Part shown: one piece after another, positions 16,947 to 25,276 of the stretch
Layout: each line of letters starts with the position of its first letter
Numbering within the stretch: the first letter of the stretch is position 1
Source: Ascidiimonas aurantiaca
GTDB lineage: Bacteria; Bacteroidota; Bacteroidia; Flavobacteriales; Flavobacteriaceae
Assembly (NCBI RefSeq): GCF_037646345.1
Contig: NZ_JBBEWR010000015.1
Location: forward strand, 1-64,000
Direction: 5' to 3'
Length of the DNA stretch: 64,000 nucleotides
Made by a program: the position numbers and the translations under genes
Notes under the pieces: model-generated
Databases searched by the model: none
Told to the model about the DNA's origin: nothing
Seen by the model: only the letters and a program-made list of their open reading frames with translations

Positions 16947-17492
16947 TTGAGCCAAACAAAGTTAGATACCAAAGCTTTAATCCAGAAGTGTTCTCAAGGA
17001 GACCAAAGGGCGCAAATGGAGATTTACAATCGTTATTACAAAGCCATGTATAATACGGCACTCAGGATTGTACAGGACAGCTTTGAAGCTGAAGATGTAA
17101 TGCAGGAATCGTTTTTAAACGCGTTTACGAAACTGGATTCATTTAAAGGCGAAGTTACTTTCGGTGCGTGGTTAAAACGTATTGTTATTAACAACAGTAT
17201 CTATCATTATCGTAAAAATCAAAAAAAGGGAGAAACCCCTCTTAATGAAGTAATGTACAGGGTCGAAGATTACGATGGAGTGACTTCAGACCATGAGTTT
17301 ACAAACGTTCAGGCTCAAAAGGTTTTGGAAACCATGAATTTACTGAAAGATAGCTACAAAGTGTCTTTGACCTTACATTTAATTGAAGGTTACGATTATG
17401 AAGAAATAAGTGAGATAATGGGAATAAGCTATGCAAATTGCCGAACTATCATATCTCGTGCCAAGGAAAGTTTAAGAAAAAAAATGAACTGA
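16947..17492 (+). CDS. ECF-type RNA polymerase sigma factor
   Basis: The 181-residue protein has sigma-70 region 2 (YNRYYKAMYNTALRIV, DSFEAEDVMQESFLNAFTKLDSF, around residues 25-75) and region 4 (SLTLHLIEGYDYEEISEIMGIS, about 130-165). The start is TTG at 16947, giving MSQTKLDTKAL. Flavobacterial homologues begin at the same conserved residues and no ATG lies upstream in frame, so the TTG seems real. It is followed two bases later by an anti-sigma-like membrane protein and then by DUF4097 and head-GIN genes, a common flavobacterial envelope cluster. Regulation by the next gene product is inferred. Confidence 0.88.
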   Translation: MSQTKLDTKALIQKCSQGDQRAQMEIYNRYYKAMYNTALRIVQDSFEAEDVMQESFLNAFTKLDSFKGEVTFGAWLKRIVINNSIYHYRKNQKKGETPLNEVMYRVEDYDGVTSDHEFTNVQAQKVLETMNLLKDSYKVSLTLHLIEGYDYEEISEIMGISYANCRTIISRAKESLRKKMN

Positions 17493-17494
17493 AA

Positions 17495-18037
17495 ATGAAA
17501 GATTCAATTGAAAAATTGTTTGAAAGCTTGCAGAATGACTGGGATGTTCATGAACCTGCACCCGATCATAAAAATAGGTTTTTGCAAAAGTTAAATGCAC
17601 AAAACGAGAAAGTGATCTCTATATCTCGCAAAAAAAGAACCTGGTGGAAACCTCTTAGTATTGCTGCTTCTTTTATACTCTTAATAGCAACCGGAATGTC
17701 ACTGTTGCGACCTTCGGCACCCGAAGTTTCACCTGAAATAATAGAAACACAGGTGTATTTCACTTCTTTGATCAATGAAGAAATGGAAAAACTTGAAGCC
17801 ATTTCTGATAAAGACACCGAAAAAATGGTATCTGATGCGATCACGCAAATGAAAAAGCTGGAAATTGATTATGTATTGCTTGAAGCCGAACTGGCAGAAG
17901 GCGGCAACAGCAAGCAAATCCTGTATGCCATGATTACCAATTTCCAAACACGAATAGACTTACTTAAAAATGTACTGAACCAAATAGAAGAAATTAAACT
18001 ATTAAAAGAATCCTCTCATGAAAACCATACTATTTAA
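17495..18037 (+). CDS. Single-pass membrane protein, likely anti-sigma partner
   Basis: The 180-residue protein begins at ATG 17495 (MKDSIEKLFESLQ). A longer frame upstream would overlap the sigma gene and is rejected. It has a soluble N-terminal segment of about 50 residues, one membrane segment (PLSIAASFILLIATGMSLL, about residues 53-71) and a helical, Glu/Lys-rich C-terminal region of about 100 residues that probably lies in the periplasm. No classical zinc-binding anti-sigma motif is seen. Its position directly after the sigma gene and its topology suggest an anti-sigma role. Its last 20 bases overlap the next gene. Confidence 0.65.
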   Translation: MKDSIEKLFESLQNDWDVHEPAPDHKNRFLQKLNAQNEKVISISRKKRTWWKPLSIAASFILLIATGMSLLRPSAPEVSPEIIETQVYFTSLINEEMEKLEAISDKDTEKMVSDAITQMKKLEIDYVLLEAELAEGGNSKQILYAMITNFQTRIDLLKNVLNQIEEIKLLKESSHENHTI

Positions 18038-19094
18038 ATTTGTTATTATAGCCCTGCTTTTACCGTCATTTATCCTGGCAAACAAAGGCTTTAATGGTAA
18101 ACACACAAAAGAAAAGAAAATTAATAAAGAATTTAATGTAAATGCAGAAGCGCTGCTCAAAGTAAAAAACAGTTATGGCAATCTTTATATTACTTCCTGG
18201 AACGAAAACCGAGTAGTTATTGAAGTACATATAAAGACCAATGGCAACAATGAAGAAAAAGTACAAGAAAGACTTGACGAAATAGATGTTGAGTTTGAAG
18301 CAGATCCCGGAATGGTCTATGCTAAAACTATTTTTGAAAAGAAAAAATGGGGATGGAACTGGGGCCGTAATAACAATGTTAATATCAAAGTTAACTACAC
18401 TATTAAGGTACCAGTTACCAACCGGGTAGATCTGTCAAATGATTACGGAGGTATAAATCTTGACAAATTACAAGGAAGTGCTAAAATAAGTTGTGATTAT
18501 GGTAAGCTGAATATCGGAGAACTACTCTCAGACAATAATATCTTAAGTTTTGACTATACCAGTGGCTCCTCAATCGAGTATATGAAAAGTGGTGAAATTC
18601 GTGCAGACTATTCGGGTTTTGAAATTGAAAAAGCGGGAAATTTAATTCTAAATGCCGATTATACCACCTCAAGGATCAAAGATGTAAATACACTTTCTTA
18701 TAATTGTGATTATGGTTCTGTTATTATTGACCATGCTAAAAATGTAAAAGGAAGGGCTGATTACCTTACCGTAAAACTTGGAAAAATGTCTGGGAATGTA
18801 GATCTCGGTTCTACGTATGGGTCCATACGTATCGCTGAACTCTCTAAAGATGCAGGCAATGTAAAAATACGATCTGAATATACCGGTATTAAAATAGGCT
18901 ATCATCAGGATTATAGTTTTGATTTTACCATAAGACTGGAATATGCCGGTTTAAAAAGCGAAGGACTCGATTTTAAGATAAAAAAAACAGACAATAATGA
19001 TAAGTACTATGAAGGTTTTCACAGTACTGCCGGTAGCGGGAAACAAATGCAAATAGATTCTGAATACGGTAGTGTACATCTTTACAAAGTTTAA
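18018..19094 (+). CDS. Secreted DUF4097-like beta-helix protein
   Basis: The 358-residue protein has a signal peptide (MKTILFKFVIIALLLPSFILA). After it come short repeats rich in Y-G and D-Y (NDYGGINLDKL, CDYGKLNIGEL, STYGSIRIAEL), each about 20 residues long, which suggest a parallel beta-helix like DUF4097/adhesin-type domains. No catalytic motif is visible. It overlaps the anti-sigma-like gene by 20 bases and is followed 22 bases later by a head-GIN protein with a similar repeat style. It probably acts in the periplasm or on the cell surface; the function is unknown. Confidence 0.7.
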   Translation: MKTILFKFVIIALLLPSFILANKGFNGKHTKEKKINKEFNVNAEALLKVKNSYGNLYITSWNENRVVIEVHIKTNGNNEEKVQERLDEIDVEFEADPGMVYAKTIFEKKKWGWNWGRNNNVNIKVNYTIKVPVTNRVDLSNDYGGINLDKLQGSAKISCDYGKLNIGELLSDNNILSFDYTSGSSIEYMKSGEIRADYSGFEIEKAGNLILNADYTTSRIKDVNTLSYNCDYGSVIIDHAKNVKGRADYLTVKLGKMSGNVDLGSTYGSIRIAELSKDAGNVKIRSEYTGIKIGYHQDYSFDFTIRLEYAGLKSEGLDFKIKKTDNNDKYYEGFHSTAGSGKQMQIDSEYGSVHLYKV

Positions 19095-19116
19095 TAAACC
19101 CATAAATACGATAAAA

Positions 19117-19845
19117 ATGAAAAAACTAATTACTCTAGTTATTGCCCTGGCACTTACTACCTCAATGAATGCCCAATGGTGGGGTAAAGACAAGGTTAAA
19201 GGAAATGGAAACGTTATTACGGAAAACAGGAACCTGGGAGAATTTGACGGTGTAGCTTCCGCCGGTTTTATGGATGTAGAAATTGTATCTGGTAAAGAAG
19301 GTGAGATCACGCTAAAGGGTGAATCTAACCTATTGAAACATATTGAAACCGAGATCAAAAAAGGTATTTTGAAAATAAAAGTAGAAGAAGGATATCAATT
19401 ACGTCCCTCCGCAGGCAATAAAATACTTATTACCGTCCCTGTTAATGATATTTCCAGTATTTCACTGGCAGGATCTGGAGATATTGTTACAAAAACGAAA
19501 CTAAAAGCAACTGATTTTGAAGTAAGATTAGCGGGTTCAGGAGATATCAATGCGCATATTTCAACGGAAAGTATGAGGGTTAAAATGGCAGGATCAGGAG
19601 ATATTGGTCTAAAAGGAGATGCTGCTGAGGCAGAATACAGCCTTGCAGGTTCGGGAGACATCGATGCTTTTGATTTAAAAGCCCAAAATGTAAAAGTGAA
19701 TATTTCAGGATCTGGTGATGTGAATGTTCACTGCGACGGGGTTTTGAAAGCCCGTATTGCCGGATCTGGTGATGTACACTATAAAGGAACCCCTACCATG
19801 GAAGATAGTAAAAGTGCAGGTTCCGGAAAAATAAAGAAAGCCTGA
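19117..19845 (+). CDS. Head-GIN domain protein (DUF2807), secreted
   Basis: The 242-residue protein starts at ATG 19117 (MKKLITLVIALALTTSMNAQ, a signal peptide). The mature part opens with the NRNLGEFDGVASAGFMDVEI segment typical of DUF2807. It continues as a repeat of (A/S)GSGD(I/V) at about 20-22 residue intervals, seven times, ending with GSGKIKKA. This is a right-handed beta-helix pattern. The role is unknown; genes of this family are regularly found with ECF sigma factors and PspC-type proteins in Bacteroidota. It is the last gene of the cluster, closed by a strong terminator. Confidence 0.85.
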   Translation: MKKLITLVIALALTTSMNAQWWGKDKVKGNGNVITENRNLGEFDGVASAGFMDVEIVSGKEGEITLKGESNLLKHIETEIKKGILKIKVEEGYQLRPSAGNKILITVPVNDISSISLAGSGDIVTKTKLKATDFEVRLAGSGDINAHISTESMRVKMAGSGDIGLKGDAAEAEYSLAGSGDIDAFDLKAQNVKVNISGSGDVNVHCDGVLKARIAGSGDVHYKGTPTMEDSKSAGSGKIKKA

Positions 19846-19864
19846 CATTCCAAATATATACCCT

Positions 19865-19900
19865 AAAAAAAGGAGCCTGAACGTACAGGCTCCTTTTTTT
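19865..19900. terminator. Bidirectional intrinsic terminator
   Basis: Perfect 15-bp arms (aaaaaaaggagcctg / caggctccttttttt) flank a six-base loop. It lies between the head-GIN gene and a convergent lipoprotein gene and suits both directions. Confidence 0.92.
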
Positions 19901-19927
19901 AATGGTATGAAATTAAAAACTATGCTT

Positions 19928-20446
19928 TTAGAACGATACATCAGTAAAGGACCCATTCTCTAAAACTATAGGCCTGTAATCAATATCGTATGCGGTAAAA
20001 TGAAACTCACCGGATATCTTTTTACCAACCGGATCGTATTTGGTAATCCTGATCTCTCCCCATTCACCTTCCAATGCATTGGTAAGAAAGCCGCGGTTTT
20101 CAGCATTTATCAAAAAACCGGCAACATTTCCATCAGGATTGTTTCTGGCACTACCCAGTTTTAACACACCTGTACCGCTTACTTTAAAGGTTAGAAAAAC
20201 AGAACGGTTGGAAGACGTCTGGGTACCAACAATATTAATAATAGAAGACTCGGTGTTAACCACCAGCCTGTCTGGTTCAAAAACTTCGCGGTTTACTTCC
20301 ACTTTAATCATGTTCTCTATGACATCCGAATCGGTGTCAGGAACCAGATCGACAGAAGAATCTCCGAGTGTATCGCCTGAACAGGAAACAGTAAGAAAAA
20401 TAAGAGGGGACAAACAGCATAGTAGGAATACTTTAATAAATTTCAT
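19928..20446 (-). CDS. Lipoprotein of unknown function (DUF6252-like)
   Basis: The 172-residue predicted lipoprotein has the signal MKFIKVFLLCCLSPLIFLTV followed by SCSGD. The mature part has an acidic linker (SVDLVPDTDSD). A beta-rich domain follows, with FEPDRLVVNTESS, INIVGTQ, GNVAGFLINAENRGFLTN, WGEIRITKYD and KISGEFHFTAYD segments. That order resembles the DUF6252 family of Bacteroidota lipoproteins, but the match is by eye. No enzymatic motif is seen. It is convergent with the head-GIN gene and appears monocistronic. Confidence 0.6.
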   Translation of the reverse strand: MKFIKVFLLCCLSPLIFLTVSCSGDTLGDSSVDLVPDTDSDVIENMIKVEVNREVFEPDRLVVNTESSIINIVGTQTSSNRSVFLTFKVSGTGVLKLGSARNNPDGNVAGFLINAENRGFLTNALEGEWGEIRITKYDPVGKKISGEFHFTAYDIDYRPIVLENGSFTDVSF

Positions 20447-20571
20447 ATTCCTAAAATTTTATGTTAACGAATATAACCTTAATAACGTTAGCTAAAGGTC
20501 AACTTCGATGAAATACATAAAAGAATCGTTGAAATACGAATTAAAACTACTGAAAAAATAAGAAATTTAAG

Positions 20572-21882
20572 TTATTCCTTTTTTTGTCCGGGTACATACA
20601 TTAATAAAATAAACCCTACAATAAAAAATAAGGTAATAGCGAGTATAGACGACCTCATGCTTCCTGTTAACTGTGCTACCAGCCCGTAAATACCCATCCC
20701 TATTACGATCCCGATCTTTTCGGCTACATCGTAAAAACTGAAAAAAGAAGCGGTATCTTCGGTTTCGGGTAAAAATTTGGAATATGTTGATCTTGAAAGT
20801 GACTGTATCCCTCCCATTACCATACCTACCAAACCTGCTGCAATATAAAACTGGTTGGGTGTTTCAATAAAATATGCATAAATGCATATCCCTATCCAAA
20901 TCAGGTTAATAGACAAGAGTGTGGTAATGTTCCCGAATTTACCGGAGGCTCGGGAGGTAAGCCATGCACCGGCAACTGCAACGATCTGTATAAGGAGAAT
21001 ACTGATAATGAGCCCGGAAGTACGTTCACTGGCACTACCCCATTGTAATTCTTCTTCTCCAAAATAGGTAGCTATTAACATCACTGTCTGAACGGCCATA
21101 CTATACACAAAAAAAGCCCTGAGGTATCTTTTAAGCCGTGGAGTTTCTCCTAACCGGTTCCATACCCCCGAGAGTTCGTTAAAACCGTTCATGAGTATTT
21201 TACGGGTTACTTTTTTTCCTTCCTGGTGTCCTTTTGGCAAATATGAAAATGTATATTGGCTAAAACCTATCCACCAGATACCAGTCATTATAAAAGACAA
21301 TCTGGTAGGCGCTCCTGCACCTTCAAAACCAAACCACTCGTATTTCAGGATCATTATCAGGTTTATTACAAGCAGTAAAACACTGCCAATATAGCCAAGG
21401 GAATACCCTTTGGCGCTAATATGATCCTGTTGTTCGGGATAAGCTATATCAGGTAAATATGAATTGTAGAAAACCAGACTCCCCCAAAACCCTATAAGTG
21501 CCAGAAAATAACAGGTAAGGCCATAGTAAATGTTATCAAGAGAAAACCAATACAAGCCCACACAGGAAATAGCCCCCAGATAACAGAAAAATTTCAGAAA
21601 AATTCTCTTGTTTCCGGTATAATCTGCGATACCTGATAAAATGGGAGATAAAACGGAAACCACAAGAAAGGCGGCAGCTGTAACATAACTTATTAAGGGA
21701 GCACGTGCAATATACCCGCCAAATACTTCAATTTTCTCAATATTGGCCTCTCTAAAAAGGGCTCCGTAAAAAAGAGGGAAAATGGCAGAAGCTATTACAA
21801 GGCTATATACTGAATTTGCCCAATCATAAAACGCCCAGGCATTAAGTACTTTTTTATTTCCTTTTACAGATGTGGTGGTCAT
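20572..21882 (-). CDS. MFS transporter, UMF1 / Atg22-like family
   Basis: The 436-residue polytopic membrane protein has about twelve membrane segments. The N-terminal NAWAFYDWANSVYSLVI segment and the central GGIQSLSRSTYSKFLPE motif are hallmarks of the UMF1 (unknown major facilitator 1) / Atg22-type family. Another typical stretch is TEDTASFFSFYDVAEKIGIVIG. Yeast Atg22 exports amino acids from the vacuole; substrates of the bacterial members are not known. The gene stands upstream (on the minus strand) of the lipoprotein at 19928, with a gap of about 125 bases that contains no obvious promoter. Confidence 0.88.
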   Translation of the reverse strand: MTTTSVKGNKKVLNAWAFYDWANSVYSLVIASAIFPLFYGALFREANIEKIEVFGGYIARAPLISYVTAAAFLVVSVLSPILSGIADYTGNKRIFLKFFCYLGAISCVGLYWFSLDNIYYGLTCYFLALIGFWGSLVFYNSYLPDIAYPEQQDHISAKGYSLGYIGSVLLLVINLIMILKYEWFGFEGAGAPTRLSFIMTGIWWIGFSQYTFSYLPKGHQEGKKVTRKILMNGFNELSGVWNRLGETPRLKRYLRAFFVYSMAVQTVMLIATYFGEEELQWGSASERTSGLIISILLIQIVAVAGAWLTSRASGKFGNITTLLSINLIWIGICIYAYFIETPNQFYIAAGLVGMVMGGIQSLSRSTYSKFLPETEDTASFFSFYDVAEKIGIVIGMGIYGLVAQLTGSMRSSILAITLFFIVGFILLMYVPGQKKE

Positions 21883-21892
21883 AAAATGATAT

Positions 21893-21922
21893 TAAAAAAA
21901 AGCTGTTCCAAAGGAACAGCTG
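21893..21922 (-). terminator. Intrinsic terminator after the M48 protease gene
   Basis: agctgttcc (21901-21909), loop aaa, ggaacagct (21913-21921). On the minus strand the stem is followed by ttttttttaat. It ends the transcript that includes the M48 protease gene and lies directly before the MFS gene. Confidence 0.88.
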
Positions 21923-21963
21923 GTAATATAGAAATTAATTCTGTAAAGACTGTAAAAAAAAGA

Positions 21964-22776
21964 TTATCTAAAACTGGTAACGCCAAACTTTTTAGCTTCT
22001 TCTACTGCCTTTGGTGCCAGTCTTTTCAGGTTTTGAATTCTTGTGTCATTAGAGGGGTGTGTACTGAGAAACTCTGGCGGTGCCTGCCCTCCGCTTTTTT
22101 CTTTCATTCGCTTCCACAACTCTGAAGCTTCATAAGGATCATATCCTGCAATGGCCATAAGCTGTATTCCTATGGCATCTGCTTCATTTTCATGGCTACG
22201 GCTAAAGGGCAACATGCCCAGTACATTGGAGCCTAACCCATACGCCACATTAAACAACTGCTGGTCCTGCTCGTCTTTACTCAAGGCAATGTTTCCTGCT
22301 ACCGCTCCTAATTGTTGCAATGTGCCGGCACTCATACGCTGCGCTCCGTGATCTGCCAAAGCGTGAGCAACTTCATGCCCTAAAACTACTGCCAGCCCGG
22401 TTTCTGTTTGCGTAATGGGTAAAATACCGGTATAGACAGCAATCTTACCTCCGGGCATAGCCCATGCATTTACCTGGTCAGACTTAATGAGTGTATATTC
22501 CCAACGATAATCTTTGAGATATCCGGGATGGCCATTGGCGGTTAACCATCGTTCGGCAGCAGAGGCAATTCGCTCACCTACATTTTTAACCATGGTTGCC
22601 TGACTGGTTCCAGTAACGACTTCACTCTCCGTCAACACCTGGTCGTATTGCTGAAAAGCCATTGGGAATATCTGAGTGTTTGAATAAAAATTAAGCGTGC
22701 TCCTCTGTGTAAAAGGGTTGGTTTTACATGAGAAAACAAAGAAAAATACAGAGAAAAAGAATACTGTTCGTTTCAT
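21964..22776 (-). CDS. M48-family metalloprotease lipoprotein
   Basis: The 270-residue predicted lipoprotein starts MKRTVFFFSVFFFVF followed by SCKTNPFTQR. The LGHEVAHALADHGAQRM segment contains the HExxH zinc-binding motif, and the downstream EADAIG segment supplies the third ligand. WAMPGGKIAVYTGIL is also typical of the YggG/LoiP-BepA group of periplasmic M48 peptidases, which take part in outer-membrane quality control. There is no TPR domain, so it is closer to LoiP than to BepA. It lies 37 bases downstream of the GH31 gene and might be read from the glucan operon, but a functional link is not evident. Confidence 0.88.
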   Translation of the reverse strand: MKRTVFFFSVFFFVFSCKTNPFTQRSTLNFYSNTQIFPMAFQQYDQVLTESEVVTGTSQATMVKNVGERIASAAERWLTANGHPGYLKDYRWEYTLIKSDQVNAWAMPGGKIAVYTGILPITQTETGLAVVLGHEVAHALADHGAQRMSAGTLQQLGAVAGNIALSKDEQDQQLFNVAYGLGSNVLGMLPFSRSHENEADAIGIQLMAIAGYDPYEASELWKRMKEKSGGQAPPEFLSTHPSNDTRIQNLKRLAPKAVEEAKKFGVTSFR

Positions 22777-22813
22777 CTTTGATTAAAATTGTTCTGATTA
22801 AAGTTACAAAATA

Positions 22814-25216
22814 TTATAATTCGCCAATAATATGCAATTCGGTAAAATCTTTATCTATACTAAGTGTATTGTTTCCGTTCACTTTTACATCTTCAAAAGG
22901 GATCTCTACGTTATCAAATTGTATGGCTTTCACTTTAAAAGGTAATCCGTGAAGCTTTATACAAAATTTTTCATAGGTAGTATTATACTTTCCTTCTTTG
23001 TGATGTTGTATGATCAGTTCGTTGGGTTTGCCAGTAAGTTTAAACGTACGCAGGCAAAAACGCCCTTTTTTATAGTCGTACCCATCGTTTGAGTCTTCAT
23101 AGACCGATGATTTCTCTTTCCCAAGTTTATAATACACATCCAGAGTGAGTTCTTTAATTTCTTTTTCTCCTACGTATTGTTGTACGGGATATTTAGGTAT
23201 TACGGCACCTTCTTTTATAAACAATGGTATCTTATCCAGATCGGCTACTACCCAGTGTTCTTTACCTCCGGTTACGACTTCTTCGTTCCAGTAGTTGTAC
23301 CATTGCCCTTTGGGAATGTACATTCTTCTTCCCTGAGCATTGGGTTCAAGGATGGGGCATACCAGAATATGTTCTCCAAAAATAAACTCATCTGTGCGAT
23401 AGTGGGTCTGTGAATCGTCTTGGTCATAATAAACCAGTGATTTGATCATGGGTATTCCCTCGTTGGCATATTTCCAAAACATGGTATAAAGGTAGGGAAG
23501 CAACTGGTACCGTAATTCAATAAATTTTCGGGTAATAGTAAGCACTTCTTCATCAAATGACCAGGGTTCCTGATCACCGTGATCTCCACTGGAATGCACT
23601 CTGCAAAACGGATGAAAAACACCGAGTTGTATCCACCTGGTAAAAAGCTCTCCGGTAGGGTGCTCGGCAAATCCTCCAATATCGGTGCCGGTAAAGCTCA
23701 TTCCGCTCATACATAAACGTTGTACCTGTATGTTCGCTATCCAGAGATGCTCCCATGTAGCTACGTTATCTCCGGTCCAGGAAGATGTGAATCGCTGCGC
23801 TCCGGAATAGGCAGATCTGGTAATGATAAAAGGGCGCTTGGGAAAAGCAAAGCGTTTAACTCCCTCATAGGTAGCACGGGCCATTTGCATACCATATACA
23901 TTATGTGCCTTACGATGGCTACATGGGTGCCCGTCATAATCATGTCTCACATCCAGAGGAAAGGTCTTGGTCGGTACTTCCATCACAGCCGGTTCGTTCA
24001 TATCGTTCCATACGCCTTTTACGCCAATATCGGCTATGAGTTCTTTAAAAAGGCCGGCCCACCATTCACGCACTTCGGGTTTTGTATAATCGGGAAAGTT
24101 ACATTCTCCGGGCCATACTTTTCCACGCATGTAGGGGCCATCTGCCCGTTTGCAGAAATAATCATTTTCAATGGCCTGTCGGTACACCCAGTAATCTTTA
24201 TCTATTTTTATTCCGGGATCAATAATAACTACAGTTTTAAATCCATCATCTGCCAGGTCGCTTACCATTTGTTTCGGGTCTGGAAAATATTCTTTGTTCC
24301 AGGTAAAACAGCGAAAACCATCCATATAATCTATATCGAGATAAATCCCGTCGCAGGGAATTTTTAATTCTCTGAATTTGGAAGCGATGTCACGTACTTT
24401 ACTTTCGGGGTAATAGCTCCATTTACACTGATGGTAGCCCAGAGTCCAAAGCGGGGGAAGCTCGGGTTTACCTGTAAGGTCTGTATAGCTGGAAACTACC
24501 TGGGCTATAGAAGGGCCATAAAAGAAATAGTAATTCATTTCACCACCGTCTGCCCAAAAACTGGTTACGTTCCTTCGTTCGTGGCAAAAATCAAAATGTG
24601 TTCGAAAAGTATTATCGAAAAAAATACCATAGGCCATTTTACGATTTAGCCCAATATAAAAAGGTACATTTTTATATAAAGGATCCTGATCTTTACCAAA
24701 GGCATACTGATCGGTACCCCAGTTATAAAGCCTTTTTCCTTTGAGGTTTACATGAACCGGTTTATCTCCCAAGCCATAAAAACTTTCTGCCTCATTAATG
24801 GCTTTACTCATTTTTACAATATTACCTCCAAATTCATAGTTTTCTTCCCAGTGAAAACCCTGCTCATCTTCATTGATCAGGTTTCCTTCCAGATCATAAA
24901 TACTAACTCTCAAGTTCTCTTTTTGTATGGTAAGTACTAATTTGGCGGTAGTTACTTTATATTCATCTCCTACTTCTGACACTTCCAGGTGATTGTATCC
25001 GAAATTGGCTTCCTGATCTATAGCATATGAAAAATCGGGTTCAAAAACCCCTTCTGTGGCATACCGAAAACGGATCACACTGTCTCTTAGAACAGAAACT
25101 TCCAGAATAACATCGTTACGCGTGTAGAAGTAAATACGATCGACCTCTTTTTTGTAATTTACAATATAAGAAGGGTATAAATTACCTTTATACTCAAGTT
25201 CTGTGTTCGTAATCAT
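22814..25216 (-). CDS. Glycoside hydrolase family 31 alpha-glucosidase
   Basis: The 800-residue protein lacks a signal peptide and is predicted cytoplasmic. It has an N-terminal galactose-mutarotase-like domain, the GH31 barrel with nucleophile Asp in GVWNDMNEP near residue 404, and the acid/base Asp in TGDNVATWEHL near residue 482. C-terminal beta domains follow. Retaining exo-alpha-glucosidase activity on alpha-glucans or maltose is expected, though GH31 also includes alpha-xylosidases. It is the last gene of the run glgE-maltokinase-glgB-GH31, 60 bases after glgB, which points to glycogen or maltooligosaccharide breakdown. Confidence 0.9.
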   Translation of the reverse strand: MITNTELEYKGNLYPSYIVNYKKEVDRIYFYTRNDVILEVSVLRDSVIRFRYATEGVFEPDFSYAIDQEANFGYNHLEVSEVGDEYKVTTAKLVLTIQKENLRVSIYDLEGNLINEDEQGFHWEENYEFGGNIVKMSKAINEAESFYGLGDKPVHVNLKGKRLYNWGTDQYAFGKDQDPLYKNVPFYIGLNRKMAYGIFFDNTFRTHFDFCHERRNVTSFWADGGEMNYYFFYGPSIAQVVSSYTDLTGKPELPPLWTLGYHQCKWSYYPESKVRDIASKFRELKIPCDGIYLDIDYMDGFRCFTWNKEYFPDPKQMVSDLADDGFKTVVIIDPGIKIDKDYWVYRQAIENDYFCKRADGPYMRGKVWPGECNFPDYTKPEVREWWAGLFKELIADIGVKGVWNDMNEPAVMEVPTKTFPLDVRHDYDGHPCSHRKAHNVYGMQMARATYEGVKRFAFPKRPFIITRSAYSGAQRFTSSWTGDNVATWEHLWIANIQVQRLCMSGMSFTGTDIGGFAEHPTGELFTRWIQLGVFHPFCRVHSSGDHGDQEPWSFDEEVLTITRKFIELRYQLLPYLYTMFWKYANEGIPMIKSLVYYDQDDSQTHYRTDEFIFGEHILVCPILEPNAQGRRMYIPKGQWYNYWNEEVVTGGKEHWVVADLDKIPLFIKEGAVIPKYPVQQYVGEKEIKELTLDVYYKLGKEKSSVYEDSNDGYDYKKGRFCLRTFKLTGKPNELIIQHHKEGKYNTTYEKFCIKLHGLPFKVKAIQFDNVEIPFEDVKVNGNNTLSIDKDFTELHIIGEL

Positions 25217-25276
25217 GGCGGATATTTATAATAGCCTACAAATGAAATACTTTTAGGCTTAAAAAGAAATAAATGT

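Noticed and set aside
18018..18037. Frameshift between the anti-sigma-like gene and the DUF4097 gene
   Set aside because: The 20-base overlap is a normal coupled overlap: the second gene starts with its own ATG and complete signal peptide.
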